Shown: positions 25,361-34,448 of the stretch, piece after piece | How the letters are laid out: every line of letters starts with the position of its first letter | Numbering within the stretch: the first letter of the stretch is position 1 | From: Georgenia wutianyii | Lineage (GTDB): Bacteria; Actinomycetota; Actinomycetes; Actinomycetales; Actinomycetaceae | Assembly: GCF_006349365.1 (NCBI RefSeq) | Contig: NZ_CP040899.1 | Span: 682,001-746,000, forward strand | Direction: 5' to 3' | Length of the DNA stretch: 64,000 nt | Notes under the pieces: generated by a model | What the model was told of the DNA's origin: nothing | Databases searched by the model: none | Seen by the model: only the letters and a program-made list of their open reading frames with translations | Position numbers and translations under genes: made by a program

Positions 25361-26767
25361 TCAGGCGATGCCGGAGAAGCTCAGCAGCATGCTGAGGTAG
25401 CCGCCGACCGCGACGACGTAGGCGAGGACCTGGTAGCGCCGCTCGTGCGCGACGAGCGTGAGCGCGGCGATCGTCATCGGCACGAGGGTGACGGCGTAGC
25501 GGGCGCTCACCCCGCGGAAGTAGCCGCCGCCGCGGAGGAACTCCTGGCCCTGGACGAGCAGCGGGACGGCGACGGCGCCGACGAGCGCCGCCCAGCCCAC
25601 GACCCGCTCCGCCTGGCCGGGCCGGAACGTCACCAGCGCCATGAACGGGGCCGCGGTGAGGAGGACGGTGAGGGCGCCGACGCTCAGCCAGATGAGGGAG
25701 GACATGAGCTCGGGCTGGACGTAGAAGTCGTCGACCAGGCCGAAGGCGGAGGTGAGCGTGGGCGCCCACTCGTCGAACGGTGCGCCGGCCACGGGCGCGG
25801 TGTTGACCCCGGCGATCGGGTTCGTCCAGTTCTCCACCGCCCGCCCGGACTGGAAGGCCGACCAGGCGAGGGCGCTGGCGCCGACCGCGAGGACCGGGAC
25901 GACCGCGATGAGCAGCCGGCGCACCGCCTCGCCCCAGTTCCGGTCGCGCAGCTGGGGCAGCGCGCTGAGCGCGACGACCCCCACGGCGGTGAGGATCGCG
26001 ACGGTGCTCATGAGCTTGACGTTCGCCGCGAGGACGGCGATGACCGTGGGCAGCACCCAGGCGAACCAGCCGGTCCGCCCGTCCCGGAACACCCGGGTGA
26101 GCACCCACAGCGCACCGACGCCGAGGAGCGCGGCCGGGGCGTCGTTGGTCACCGTGGAGGAGGCGTGGACGATGCTCGGCACGGCCATGATCACCGCGGC
26201 GCCGGACGCGGCGAGCGCCGGGCGCAGCCGCCAGTGGCGCAGCACGCCGTACATCGCGACGACGGCGGCGGCGAGCCACAGCCCGCCGCTGAGCCGGGCG
26301 CCGGTGGTGAAGCTCTGGCCCAGCGCCTCGGCGACGGTGCCGGCGGCCGCGGCCGCCGCGTAGTACAGCGGCGGGTGCCAGGCGTTGTAGTTCTCCCCGC
26401 GGGCCGGGTAGTCCGAGGGTGCGACCTCGTCCGCGGTGGCCTCCTCGCACGGCGGCAGCGCCTCGGCGATGGACTGCTGGCCGCGGCAGGACCACTCCTC
26501 CAGCGTGAAGTCGCTCAGCGGCACGCCGGTGTAGGGCAGCTCGCCCTGGCTCACCTTGTACGCGTAGTCGAGGTGGGTGTGCTCGTCGAGAGCGGAGATC
26601 TGGGTGCCGCCGAGCACGCCGAGCACGCTGAGCAGGACAGCGGCAGCGGCGAGGAGGAGGGACCACAGGACGTCGGTGCGCAGCGGCACCTCGCGCGTCC
26701 GGCGACGGGTGCGTCCGGATGCCGGCTCGTTCGTCGCCGCCGCGACCTCGGGGGTCTGGCCCTCCAC
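25361..26767 (-). CDS. Polytopic membrane protein, GT-C/DUF2142-like, function undecided
   Basis: 468 residues with a short charged N-terminus (GRTRRRTREVP), then about ten hydrophobic helices. The first periplasmic-side loop has ALDEHTHLDYAYKVSQGELP and later NAWHPPLYY; an acidic D-E-x-x-H loop after the first helix and HPPLYY are characteristic of GT-C-type or DUF2142 glycosyltransferases that use polyprenyl-phosphate sugars. I therefore infer a membrane glycosyltransferase, with moderate confidence. GTG at 26767 has AGGAGG just upstream. It is divergent from the dolichyl-phosphate-mannose-synthase-like gene at 26998, which could make its donor. Confidence 0.65.
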   Translation of the reverse strand: MEGQTPEVAAATNEPASGRTRRRTREVPLRTDVLWSLLLAAAAVLLSVLGVLGGTQISALDEHTHLDYAYKVSQGELPYTGVPLSDFTLEEWSCRGQQSIAEALPPCEEATADEVAPSDYPARGENYNAWHPPLYYAAAAAAGTVAEALGQSFTTGARLSGGLWLAAAVVAMYGVLRHWRLRPALAASGAAVIMAVPSIVHASSTVTNDAPAALLGVGALWVLTRVFRDGRTGWFAWVLPTVIAVLAANVKLMSTVAILTAVGVVALSALPQLRDRNWGEAVRRLLIAVVPVLAVGASALAWSAFQSGRAVENWTNPIAGVNTAPVAGAPFDEWAPTLTSAFGLVDDFYVQPELMSSLIWLSVGALTVLLTAAPFMALVTFRPGQAERVVGWAALVGAVAVPLLVQGQEFLRGGGYFRGVSARYAVTLVPMTIAALTLVAHERRYQVLAYVVAVGGYLSMLLSFSGIA

Positions 26768-26997
26768 ACGTCCTCCTCAGGCTCGGTGGCGCGGTGCAGA
26801 CGCGCCGCGGACAGGCTACCGTCGCGCCGTTGCCGGGCTGTGCGGGTGTAAGGCTCGGCACACCCGGCCCGGCCCCCGGGCGCTCTACCGTATTGTGGGC
26901 GGGAGGTTCGGCGTCGTGCCCGGTCGTGCCCGGCGCCGCGAATGACAGGCTGCTCGTCAGGCGTCGGCAGCCACGCTGATGACGATGGGTTGATCCA

Positions 26998-28071
26998 GTG
27001 AAGCTGTTTGTCCAGGTCCCGTGCCTCAACGAGGAAGAGACCCTGCCGATGGTCCTCGAGTCGATCCCGCGGGAGATCCCCGGGATCGACGAGATCGAGA
27101 TCCTCATCATCGACGACGGATCCACCGACCGCACGATCGAGGTCGCGCAGGCGCACGGGGTGCGCCACATCGTGCGCCACGCCCGCAACATGGGCCTGGC
27201 CCGCTCCTTCCGCGACGGCGTCGACTACGCGCTCGCGCACGGGGCGGACATCGTCGTCAACACCGACGGCGACAACCAGTACCCGCAGGAGCGGATCACC
27301 GACCTCGTCCAGCCGATCGTCCACGGCACCGCCGACATCGTCATCGCCGACCGGCAGACGAGCACGATCGCGCACTTCTCGCCCTTCAAGAAGGCGATGC
27401 AGCAGGTCGGCTCGAGCGTCGTGAACAAGGCGGCCGGGACGGCCCTGCCCGACGCCGCCTCCGGCTTCCGCGCCTACTCCAAGAACGCGCTGCTGCGCCT
27501 CAACGTCATCACGCAGTTCTCCTACTGCATGGAGACGATCATCCAGGCCGGCAACAAGCGCCTGCGCATCGCCTCGCTGCCGATCGAGACGAACCCCAAG
27601 ACGCGCGAGTCGCGGCTGTTCAAGAACATCTGGCAGCACATGTTCAAGTCCGCGGGCGCCATCTCGCGGTCCTACCTCATGTTCAAGCCGCACCTCGTGC
27701 TCGGCACGCTCGGCACGCTCATGCTCATCGCGGCGCTCGTGCCCTTCGTCCGGTTCTTCGTCTTCTGGCTCCAGGGCGAGGGCAGCGGCCACGTCCAGTC
27801 GCTCATCTTCGGCAGTGCGATGCTCGTCGGAGCACTGCTGAGCTACGCCCTGCTCGTCATCGCCGACCTCCAGCGCACCAACCGGGTGCTGCTCGAGGAG
27901 AGCCTCGAGCGGATCAAGGTGCTCCAGTACCGCCCGCCCGCCGACGTCGCGGGCGACGACCGGTTCGCGCACAACGGCAACGGCCTCGGCCACCACCTGG
28001 GACTGGCCGTGCCGCCCCAGAACGCGCAGCACCCGACGACCCTGGCCACGGGCGAGACCGTCGAGCAGTGA
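26998..28071 (+). CDS. GT2 dolichyl-phosphate-sugar synthase-like protein with two C-terminal membrane helices
   Basis: 357 residues. Catalytic region: VQVPCLNEEETLPMVLESIP, ILIIDDGSTDRTIEVAQ, ARNMGLARSFRDGVDYAL and VNTDGDNQYPQERI, where DGD is the metal-binding triad; ASGFRAYSKNALLRLNV and TNPKTRESRLFKNIW are typical of DPM1/GtrB relatives. Two helices at about residues 236-260 and 272-292 anchor it. It likely makes a polyprenyl-phosphate hexose for membrane GT-C enzymes. The tail is histidine- and asparagine-rich. The GTG start is preceded by GGGTTGATCCA, not a strong ribosome site. It overlaps the next gene by GTGA. Confidence 0.85.
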   Translation: MKLFVQVPCLNEEETLPMVLESIPREIPGIDEIEILIIDDGSTDRTIEVAQAHGVRHIVRHARNMGLARSFRDGVDYALAHGADIVVNTDGDNQYPQERITDLVQPIVHGTADIVIADRQTSTIAHFSPFKKAMQQVGSSVVNKAAGTALPDAASGFRAYSKNALLRLNVITQFSYCMETIIQAGNKRLRIASLPIETNPKTRESRLFKNIWQHMFKSAGAISRSYLMFKPHLVLGTLGTLMLIAALVPFVRFFVFWLQGEGSGHVQSLIFGSAMLVGALLSYALLVIADLQRTNRVLLEESLERIKVLQYRPPADVAGDDRFAHNGNGLGHHLGLAVPPQNAQHPTTLATGETVEQ

Positions 28072-29162
28072 GGATCCTGGCCTTCGGCACCTACGACGTG
28101 GGGCGCCACCCGCGCGTCCAGGTGCTCGTCGACGGCCTGCGCGCGCACGGCGACGAGGTCCTCGAGCTCAACCGCCCGCTCGGGCTGTCGACGGCGGACA
28201 AGGTCCGCGCCCTGCGCAGCCCGCTCGCGCTGCCCGGCTTCGCGCTGCGGATGGCACGGCGCTGGGCCTCCCTCGCCTGGGGCAGCCGTCGCTTCCGCGG
28301 ACCCGGCCGGCCCGACGCCGTCCTCGTCGGGTACCTCGGGCACTTCGACGTCCTGCTCGCCCGGCTCCTCTTCCCGCGGACGACGATCGTCCTGGACCAC
28401 CTGATCTTCGCGGCGGACACCGCTCGTGACCGGGGCACCCCCGAGGGGCTGCGCACCCGGCTGCTCGCCCTGCTCGACCGCCTGGCGCTGGGCGCTGCGG
28501 ACGTCGTCGTCGTGGACACCGAGGAGCACCGGGCGCTCGCGCCCGCCGGGAGCGACACGGTCGTCGTCGACGTCGGCGCGACCGACGCGTGGTTCGCCGC
28601 TGCGGCGCCGCAGCCGCCCGCCGACGAGCCGCTGAGCGTCGTCTTCTTCGGCCTGTTCACCCCGCTCCAGGGCACCGAGACCCTCGGCCGTGCGCTGCGC
28701 CTGCTCCACGAGCGCGGCGTCGAGGTCCGGGTCACGCTCGTCGGCGACGGGCAGGACGCCCCCGCCGTGCGCGAGTCCGTCGCCGGGCTGCCGTGGGTGA
28801 CCTGGCACGACTGGGTCGCCCCGGGCGACCTGCCCGGTCTCGTCGCCGCGCACGACGTGTGCCTCGGCGTCTTCGGCACGACCGACAAGGCCAGGCGCGT
28901 CGTGCCCAACAAGGTCTACCAGGGCGCCGCCGCCGGCTGCGCGGTCGTCACGAGCGACACCCCGCCGCAGCGCCGCGTGCTCGGTGACTCCGCCCTGTTC
29001 GTGCCGCCGGGGGACGCCGAGGCGCTGGCCGACGCGCTCGCCGGCCTCGCCGCCGACCGCGAGCAGCTCGCGCGGCTGCGCGACCGGGCGCGGGCGTGGA
29101 GCGGCGAGCGGTTCACCGCCGGCGCGGTCACCGCGCCCCTGGAGGAGGTGCTGGCCCGATGA
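28068..29162 (+). CDS. Glycosyltransferase family 4 protein
   Basis: 364 residues. The GT-B signs are RILAFGTYDVGRHPRVQVL at the N-terminus, VVDTEEHR, VVFFGLFTPLQGTETLGRAL at the start of the donor domain, VTLVGDGQD, and RVVPNKVYQGAAAGCAVVTSD in place of the usual E-x7-E region. Here the asparagine-lysine-x-tyrosine version, common in UDP-sugar transferases acting on lipid-linked glycans, is present. GTG at 28068 overlaps the previous stop; the product is followed by an overlapping membrane-protein gene, so three genes (26998, 28068, 29159) form a coupled unit. Confidence 0.82.
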   Translation: MRILAFGTYDVGRHPRVQVLVDGLRAHGDEVLELNRPLGLSTADKVRALRSPLALPGFALRMARRWASLAWGSRRFRGPGRPDAVLVGYLGHFDVLLARLLFPRTTIVLDHLIFAADTARDRGTPEGLRTRLLALLDRLALGAADVVVVDTEEHRALAPAGSDTVVVDVGATDAWFAAAAPQPPADEPLSVVFFGLFTPLQGTETLGRALRLLHERGVEVRVTLVGDGQDAPAVRESVAGLPWVTWHDWVAPGDLPGLVAAHDVCLGVFGTTDKARRVVPNKVYQGAAAGCAVVTSDTPPQRRVLGDSALFVPPGDAEALADALAGLAADREQLARLRDRARAWSGERFTAGAVTAPLEEVLAR

Positions 29163-30097
29163 GCCGCGTCCTGTCCGCGCTGCGCTCCCGCTGGGCCCGC
29201 GTGGTCTTCCTCCTCGCCGCACTCGCCTTCGGGATCTGGGCGGTCGCCAGCCAGTGGGACGGCGTCACCGCCGCGCTCGCCGCGATCTCCCCGCTCCAGC
29301 TGCTCGCCGTCCTCGCGGTGAGCCTGGCCTACGTCTTCCTCACCATGCTCTCGTGGCGGGCGGTGATGACCGACCTCGGCTCCCGGCTGTCCGTGCGGGA
29401 CGCGAGCCGGGTGTTCTTCGTGTCCCAGGTCGGCAAGTACCTGCCCGGCGGGGTGTGGAACATCGTCGCCGCGGCCGAGATGGGTGCCGACCACGAGATC
29501 CCGCGCCGCCGGTCGGTCTCGGTCATGGCCGTGTCGATCCTCGTCTCCATCGTCACCGGCCTGCTCCTCGCCGTCGTCGCGGTCCTCCTCGGTCCGCCCG
29601 AGCTGCGCGAGCAGTTCGGGTGGGTGGCCTGGACGCTGCCGGTCTTCCTCGTCCTGCTCCTGCCGCCCGTCCTCAACCGGGTGCTCGGTCTCGCGCTGTC
29701 CCTCGCGCGGCGGCCCGCCCTGGAGCAGCCGCTCACCGGCGGGGGCGTGGCGCGCTCGGCGGCGTGGGCGCTGGCCGGCTGGGTGCTCGCGGGCGTCCAG
29801 GTCTGGCTCATCGCCTCGCAGCTCGGCATGGACGCCGACCTCGCCACCCTGGCCCTCGCCGTCGGCGGCTACGCCCTCGCGTGGATCGTCGGCTTCCTCG
29901 CCATCGTCGTGCCCGCGGGAGTGGGGGTGCGCGAGGCCGTCCTCGGCGCCCTGCTCGCCGGGCAGCTCGACGCCGGCGCCGTGGTCGTCACGGTGCTCCT
30001 GGCCCGCGTCGTCCTCACCGTCGCCGACCTCCTGCTCGGCCTGGGCGCCATGTCGCTGCTGCGCAGGCGCAGCCGGCGCGAGGTCCTGCCCGGCTAG
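29159..30097 (+). CDS. Lysylphosphatidylglycerol synthase TM-region/UPF0104-like membrane protein
   Basis: 312 residues with about eight helices and the family phrases WRAVMTDLGSRLSVRDASRVFF, VSQVGKYLPGGVWNIVAA and VPAGVGVREAVLGALL. The G-K-Y-x-P-G motif marks the MprF/AglD flippase-like membrane domain without the soluble transferase part. In polysaccharide loci such proteins are proposed to flip lipid-linked intermediates; that role is inferred from the family. ATG 29159 has GGAGGAGG upstream and overlaps the preceding stop by ATGA. Its TAG stop shares the bases CTAG with the TAG of the convergent epimerase gene. Confidence 0.8.
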   Translation: MSRVLSALRSRWARVVFLLAALAFGIWAVASQWDGVTAALAAISPLQLLAVLAVSLAYVFLTMLSWRAVMTDLGSRLSVRDASRVFFVSQVGKYLPGGVWNIVAAAEMGADHEIPRRRSVSVMAVSILVSIVTGLLLAVVAVLLGPPELREQFGWVAWTLPVFLVLLLPPVLNRVLGLALSLARRPALEQPLTGGGVARSAAWALAGWVLAGVQVWLIASQLGMDADLATLALAVGGYALAWIVGFLAIVVPAGVGVREAVLGALLAGQLDAGAVVVTVLLARVVLTVADLLLGLGAMSLLRRRSRREVLPG

Positions 30098-30972
30098 CGG
30101 GCGACGCTCGCCGCGAGCCACTCCCACGTGGCCGCGACCCCCGACCGCAGGGACGTCCGCGGCTCCCAGCCGAGCACCTCGCGGGCGAGGCCGACGTCGA
30201 GCCACGTCGCCGGCACGTCGAACCCGCGCGCGGGCTCGTGGCGCACGGCGAGGTCCGGGGTGCCGGTGACGTCGCGGACGACGTCGAGGAGCTCACCGAG
30301 CGTCGTCGCCCGGCCCGACCCGACGTTGACCACCGGCAGCGCGCCGGTGTGCTGGTGCAGCCGGAGGAGGGCGGCGACGACGTCCTGGACGGCGACGTAG
30401 TCACGGGCCGTGCCGAGGTCGCCGAACACGGTGACCGGCCGCCCGGCCGCGACCGCGCGCAGCCAGTGGGCGAGGACGCCCTGTCCCGGCCCGGCCGGCT
30501 GGCCGGGGCCGTAGGCGTTGGCGACCCGCACGACCGTCGGGCAGGCGGCGTGGTCGGCCAGGACCTGCTCCAGGCGCACCTTCGCCCGCCCGTACGCGCT
30601 CGCGGGCCGGGTGGGCGTCGTCTCGGCGAAGGGTGCCCCGTGGTTCCCGTAGACCGTGCCCCCCGAGCTGAGCAGCACGGTCCGGGGGGACAGCCCGTGG
30701 TCGTCGAGCGCGCGGAGGAAGGAGAGGAGGTGGTGCTCGTCCTCGGCGACGAGGTCCGGACGCTCCTCGGCGACCTGTGGGTTGACCTGGGAGACGGCCC
30801 ACACGACCGTGGAGACGGTGTCCAGCTCCGCGGGCAGGCTCCCGGACGCCAGGACGGGACGCGAGCGCGTGTAGAGGTGGACGTCCGGGCCCTCGAGGGA
30901 CCGGGCGAGCGCCGACCCGAGGAACCCCGCTCCGCCGACGACCGCGACCCCGCCGTGCGATCCTGTGCGCAT
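30094..30972 (-). CDS. NAD-dependent sugar epimerase/dehydratase (SDR extended family)
   Basis: 292 residues. GGVAVVGGAGFLGSALA gives the NAD-binding GxxGxxG, LLSSGGTVYG holds the catalytic Ser/Thr region, and SAYGRAKVRLEQ supplies the Y-x-x-x-K pair. RVANAYGPGQ and VTVFGDLGTARDYVAVQDVV are the substrate-domain motifs seen in UDP-glucose 4-epimerases and related enzymes. It likely makes a nucleotide sugar for the locus, for example UDP-galactose, but the substrate is not certain. ATG 30972 is preceded by GAGGGGGAGG. Only 27 bp separate it from the divergent GT4 gene at 31000. Confidence 0.82.
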   Translation of the reverse strand: MRTGSHGGVAVVGGAGFLGSALARSLEGPDVHLYTRSRPVLASGSLPAELDTVSTVVWAVSQVNPQVAEERPDLVAEDEHHLLSFLRALDDHGLSPRTVLLSSGGTVYGNHGAPFAETTPTRPASAYGRAKVRLEQVLADHAACPTVVRVANAYGPGQPAGPGQGVLAHWLRAVAAGRPVTVFGDLGTARDYVAVQDVVAALLRLHQHTGALPVVNVGSGRATTLGELLDVVRDVTGTPDLAVRHEPARGFDVPATWLDVGLAREVLGWEPRTSLRSGVAATWEWLAASVAR

Positions 30973-30999
30973 GAACCTCCCCCTCTCGGACGGAGCCGC

Positions 31000-32160
31000 G
31001 TGAGCCGCCCTCGCCTCATCGTGCTGGCGTCGACCTACCCGGGCCGTCCAGGGGACGGGACACCGGAGTTCGTCTCCGACCTGGCCCGGCGTGAGGCCGA
31101 GCACTTCGACACGATAGCCCTCGTCCCCGCCGTGCCCGGCGGCGCCACACACGAGAGCGAGGGACGGCTGCAGGTCCGCCGCTTCCGGTACTTCCCGGCC
31201 CGCTGGGAGCGGCTGGCGCACGGGGCGATCATCGAGAACCTCCGCCAGGACCGGGCCATGTGGGTGCAGGTCCCGTGCCTCGTCCTCGCCGAGGCGCTGG
31301 CGACGCTGCGGACCGTGCGCCGCCACCGTCCCGACGTCGTCCACGCGCACTGGATCGTGCCCCAGGGCCTGGTCGCCACCGTCTGCGCGCCCCGCACCCC
31401 GCGGCTCGTCACGACGCTCGGCGGTGACCTCTACGCGCTCGACAGCCCGCTGCTGCGACGGCTCAAGGGATGGGTGGTGCGGCGCGCCGGCCACGTCACC
31501 GTGATGAACGAGGAGATGCGCCGGCTGGTCATCGACCTGGGCGCCGCGCCGGAGAAGGTCTCGGTCATGCCGATGGGCGCCGACCTCAGCGGCGTCGTGC
31601 CGCGCGTGGAACGGCCCGACGGGCCGGTGCGACTGCTGTTCGTCGGCCGACTCGTGGAGAAGAAGGGCCTGCACGTCCTGCTCGAGGCGCTGCGGCTGGT
31701 CCGGGCCGACGTCCGGCTCACCGTCGTGGGCGACGGGCCGCTGCGGGCGCAGAGCGAGCGCGCCGCCGAGGGGCTGCCGGTGACGTTCGCTGGCCAGCTC
31801 GGGCGGACCGCGCTGCGTCAGGCCTACGCTGAGGCGGACATCGTCGTCGTCCCCTCGGTGCCCGCCGCTTCCGGGGACCAGGACGGCCTCCCGGTCGTCC
31901 TCCTCGAGGCGATGGGCACCGGCTGCGCCGTCGTCGCCTCCGCGCTCGCCGGGATCGACGAGGCCGTGCGCGACGACGTCGACGGCGTGCTCACCGCGCC
32001 CGGCGACCCGGCCGCCCTCGCCCGCGCGCTCGACGACCTCGCAGCCGATCCCGGGCGCCGGGCCGAGCTCGGCCGCTCGGCCCGGGAGCGGGCCACCGAG
32101 TTCTCCGCCGACGCCGTCGGCCGCCGGTACGTCGACCTCCTGCGCAGCCTCACCTCCTGA
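31000..32160 (+). CDS. Glycosyltransferase family 4 protein
   Basis: 386 residues of classic GT4 form: VLASTYPGRPGDGTPEFVSDLA, VVHAHWIVPQGLVA, RLVTTLGGDLYAL, VSVMPMGADL, LLFVGRLVEKKGLHVLLEAL, LTVVGDGPLR and, for donor binding, DQDGLPVVLLEAMGTGCAVV with the E-x7-E spacing. Enzymes of this subgroup (colanic-acid WcaL/EpsF-like) add hexoses to lipid-linked repeat units. The start GTG at 31000 is near a weak CGGAGCC site. It faces the epimerase gene across 27 bp, so the two promoters must overlap or one gene is read from farther away. Confidence 0.85.
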   Translation: MSRPRLIVLASTYPGRPGDGTPEFVSDLARREAEHFDTIALVPAVPGGATHESEGRLQVRRFRYFPARWERLAHGAIIENLRQDRAMWVQVPCLVLAEALATLRTVRRHRPDVVHAHWIVPQGLVATVCAPRTPRLVTTLGGDLYALDSPLLRRLKGWVVRRAGHVTVMNEEMRRLVIDLGAAPEKVSVMPMGADLSGVVPRVERPDGPVRLLFVGRLVEKKGLHVLLEALRLVRADVRLTVVGDGPLRAQSERAAEGLPVTFAGQLGRTALRQAYAEADIVVVPSVPAASGDQDGLPVVLLEAMGTGCAVVASALAGIDEAVRDDVDGVLTAPGDPAALARALDDLAADPGRRAELGRSARERATEFSADAVGRRYVDLLRSLTS

Positions 32161-32230
32161 CCTCGCGCCGCCGCCGCCCCGATCCCGGGACACGCCCGCG
32201 GCGGCGACCGGATCCCACCCGGCCGGTGGT

Positions 32231-32236
32231 TAGCCT
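32231..32236 (+). promoter_or_regulatory. Probable -10 element (TAGCCT)
   Basis: TAGCCT ends 7 bases before ATG 32244. Transcription starting there could use ATG 32244 leaderlessly, or ATG 32262 through the GAGGGGGA ribosome site between them. Confidence 0.4.
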
Positions 32237-32261
32237 GTCCGGAATGCGAGGGGGAGCGTGG

Positions 32262-33533
32262 ATGCGGGGAGGCCGATGGGCCGTCGCCGGCGTGCTGGCG
32301 GGACTGCTGGCGACGTCGGGCACGGTGGCGGCCGCCAAGGGCGGGCAGAGCGACGGCTGGGGCCAGGACTTCTACCTCTCCGACAGCTTCGCCGCCGAGG
32401 CGAACGCGGTCTTCACCTTCGGGGTGCAGACCGACCGCTACTGGGTGGGTGACTGGGACGGCGACGGCGTCGACACGATCGGCTCGCGCAACCTCACCAA
32501 CGTGTTCTCGGTGCGCAACTCCAACACCACCGGCGGCCCCGACCGGCAGTTCGGCTACGGGCGTGCGTGGGACACCGTCCTCGTGGGCGACTGGAACGGG
32601 GACGGCACCGACACGATGACCGTGCGCCGCGGCATGGTCTACCACGTCAAGAACTCGCTGAGCGGGGGAGCGGCGGACGTCGTCCTCCCCTACGGCAAGG
32701 CCACGGACGAGGTGCTCGTCGGCGACTGGGACGGTGACGGCAGGGACACCTTCGCCGTGCGCCGCGGCGCTCAGTACTTCGTCAAGAACTCCCTGTCCGG
32801 CGGTCCCGCCGACCAGGTGGTCGTCTACGGCCGGCCCGCCGACGAGGTGCTCGTCGGGGACTGGGACGGTGACGGCAGAGACACCTTCGCCGTGCGCCGC
32901 GGGCGGGTCTACCACATCGCCGACTCGATCCGCCCGGGCCAGGCGGACCGCGTCGTCGTCTACGGCCGGGAGAACGACGGCGTCCTCGTCGGGGACTGGG
33001 ACGGGGACGGCGTGGACTCCCTCGGGGTCCACCGCCTGCGCCCCGCGCTCCAGCGCGTCCCCGACGGCTCGGTGACGGCGGGCGCCCTGGCCGGTGTCGA
33101 CGCGACCTCCGGGAAGGTCGACCCGCGCAACGGGCGGCTGAGCCACTCCGCCCTGTGCCCGATCCCCTTCCTGCCCACCCACGCCGTCCAGTGCCGGGCG
33201 GTGGCCGACCTCGTCGCCTTCGACCGCGCCTACCGGGCCCGGTTCGGTGCGCCGCTGCCGATCAACCCCGCCCCGCTCACCACCTACCGCAGCTACGAGG
33301 ACCAGCAGTACCTCTGGGCCGAGACCGGTCCGCCGACGGCCGCCCGCCCGGGCGCCTCGCCGCACGGCTACGGCCTGGCCGTGGACTTCGGGGGCCGCAC
33401 CGACATCGAGTTCGGGCGCCAGCCCTACCTCTGGCTGCGGGACAACGGCCCGCGCTTCGGCTGGCACAACATGCCGTGGAACCGGGAGAACGGCTCGAAC
33501 CCCGAGCCGTGGCACTTCGACTACCGGGGCTGA
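32262..33533 (+). CDS. Secreted VanY-type D,D-carboxypeptidase (M15) with N-terminal GDWDGDG repeat module
   Basis: 423 residues. A signal peptide (RWAVAGVLAGLLATSG, cleaved near TVAAAKG) leads to five 45-residue repeats (about residues 36-258) and then a peptidase domain. The M15B zinc site is visible: SPHGYGLAVDF (His368, Asp375) and PEPWHFDYRG (His418), with TTYRSYEDQQ before it. VanY enzymes remove the terminal D-Ala of peptidoglycan stem peptides. ATG 32262 has GAGGGGGA 6 bases upstream; ATG 32244 is an alternative adding six residues. The repeats presumably bind or position the enzyme at the envelope; this is inferred. Confidence 0.85.
   Translation: MRGGRWAVAGVLAGLLATSGTVAAAKGGQSDGWGQDFYLSDSFAAEANAVFTFGVQTDRYWVGDWDGDGVDTIGSRNLTNVFSVRNSNTTGGPDRQFGYGRAWDTVLVGDWNGDGTDTMTVRRGMVYHVKNSLSGGAADVVLPYGKATDEVLVGDWDGDGRDTFAVRRGAQYFVKNSLSGGPADQVVVYGRPADEVLVGDWDGDGRDTFAVRRGRVYHIADSIRPGQADRVVVYGRENDGVLVGDWDGDGVDSLGVHRLRPALQRVPDGSVTAGALAGVDATSGKVDPRNGRLSHSALCPIPFLPTHAVQCRAVADLVAFDRAYRARFGAPLPINPAPLTTYRSYEDQQYLWAETGPPTAARPGASPHGYGLAVDFGGRTDIEFGRQPYLWLRDNGPRFGWHNMPWNRENGSNPEPWHFDYRG
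32367..33035 (+). repeat. Five-unit GDWDGDG module (copy 1, in VanY)
   Basis: Repeat period 135 bp/45 residues. Each unit reads roughly Y-h-V-x-N-S ... YGR-x-x-D-x-V-LVGDWDGDG-x-DT-x-AVRRG. Opening phrase DFYLSDSF, closing phrase DSLGVHRL. The D-x-D-G-D-G motif resembles calcium-binding loops of FG-GAP/VCBS propellers. Confidence 0.85.
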
Positions 33534-33536
33534 GCC

Positions 33537-34448
33537 TCAGCGCGGCGCGGGGCCGGTGCGGCCGAGGAGACCGTCGCGCAGCCCCTGGGCCATGCGCCGC
33601 ACGCGCTCGCGGCGGGGCGCGGCGAGCAGCGCGTTGAACGCGACGTACTTGGCCAGCCACACGACGTACCCCACCGACCAGCGCCCGCCGAGCAGGCCCG
33701 AGCGGATGAGGAGCACGGTGTTGCGCGCGAGGTAGTAGGTGCGCACGGGGGAGTGGACGTGGACCTCCTGCGCCCGCCCGGGCAGCTTGGTGAGCCGGTC
33801 ACCGAGCGAGTGGTCGAGGTGGGCGCCGGGCACCGCGTAGAGCGTGTACCCCGCACGTCGGGCGCGCAGGCCCCACTCGAGGTCGACGTGGTCGATGAAC
33901 CACGCCTCGTTCATGAGGCCGACGTGCTCGAGCACGGGCGCCGGGACGAGGCAGCCCGAGGCGAGGAGGAAGGCCGTCTCGACCCGCTCGGCCGCCAGCT
34001 CCTGCGCGGTGGCGCGGCGCGGGCCCCAGCGGCGCGAGACGTAGACCATCTGCTCGGTGGTCGACCGGGTGTCGGCCGACACCGGGCCCACCGCCCCGAC
34101 CGCGTGGCCCTCGGCCACGGCCGCGTGGACCGCGGCGACGAGCCGGTCGACCATGTCCGGTGCGGGCAGGGAGTCCTGGTCCATGAGCAGGACGTGCTCG
34201 GCACCGGCGGCGCGGGCGATGCCGAGGTTCTGCGCCGCGGCGATGCCCTGGTTGACCGGCAGCGCGAGGAGCTCGGCACCCACCCGGTCGCACTCGGCGC
34301 GCAGCGCGTCGAGGCGCTGCGGCGCCGAGCCGTTGTCGACGACGACGACCGCGCCGCACTGCTCGGCGAGCGCGGTGAGCAGCGGGCCGGTGACCTCGAC
34401 CTGCGGCTCGTAGGTGACGACGACGGCGGTGACGCCCGCGTGGCTCAC
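33537..34448 (-). CDS. Rhamnosyltransferase-like GT2 protein
   Basis: 303 residues. VTAVVVTYEPQVEVTGPLL, VVVVDNGSAPQRL, PVNQGIAAAQNLGI, HVLLMDQDSLP (DQD metal site), LASGCLVPAPVLEHVGLMNE and FIDHVDLEWGLRARRAGY follow the RfbF/WbbL-related rhamnosyltransferase group, with the HSPVRTYYLARNTVLL end typical of that family. It overlaps rmlC (downstream strand order: rmlC first, then this gene) by GTGA, so donor synthesis and transfer are coupled, which supports dTDP-rhamnose as its donor. Acceptor unknown. Its stop is 3 bp from the VanY stop. Confidence 0.85.
   Translation of the reverse strand: MSHAGVTAVVVTYEPQVEVTGPLLTALAEQCGAVVVVDNGSAPQRLDALRAECDRVGAELLALPVNQGIAAAQNLGIARAAGAEHVLLMDQDSLPAPDMVDRLVAAVHAAVAEGHAVGAVGPVSADTRSTTEQMVYVSRRWGPRRATAQELAAERVETAFLLASGCLVPAPVLEHVGLMNEAWFIDHVDLEWGLRARRAGYTLYAVPGAHLDHSLGDRLTKLPGRAQEVHVHSPVRTYYLARNTVLLIRSGLLGGRWSVGYVVWLAKYVAFNALLAAPRRERVRRMAQGLRDGLLGRTGPAPR

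Noticed and set aside
26768..26997. An imperfect inverted repeat (GCCGGGCTGTGC ... GCACACCCGGC) in the 230-bp divergent gap
   Set aside because: One bulge and a long loop in a GC-rich gap; not distinguishable from chance. No gene is seen in this gap.
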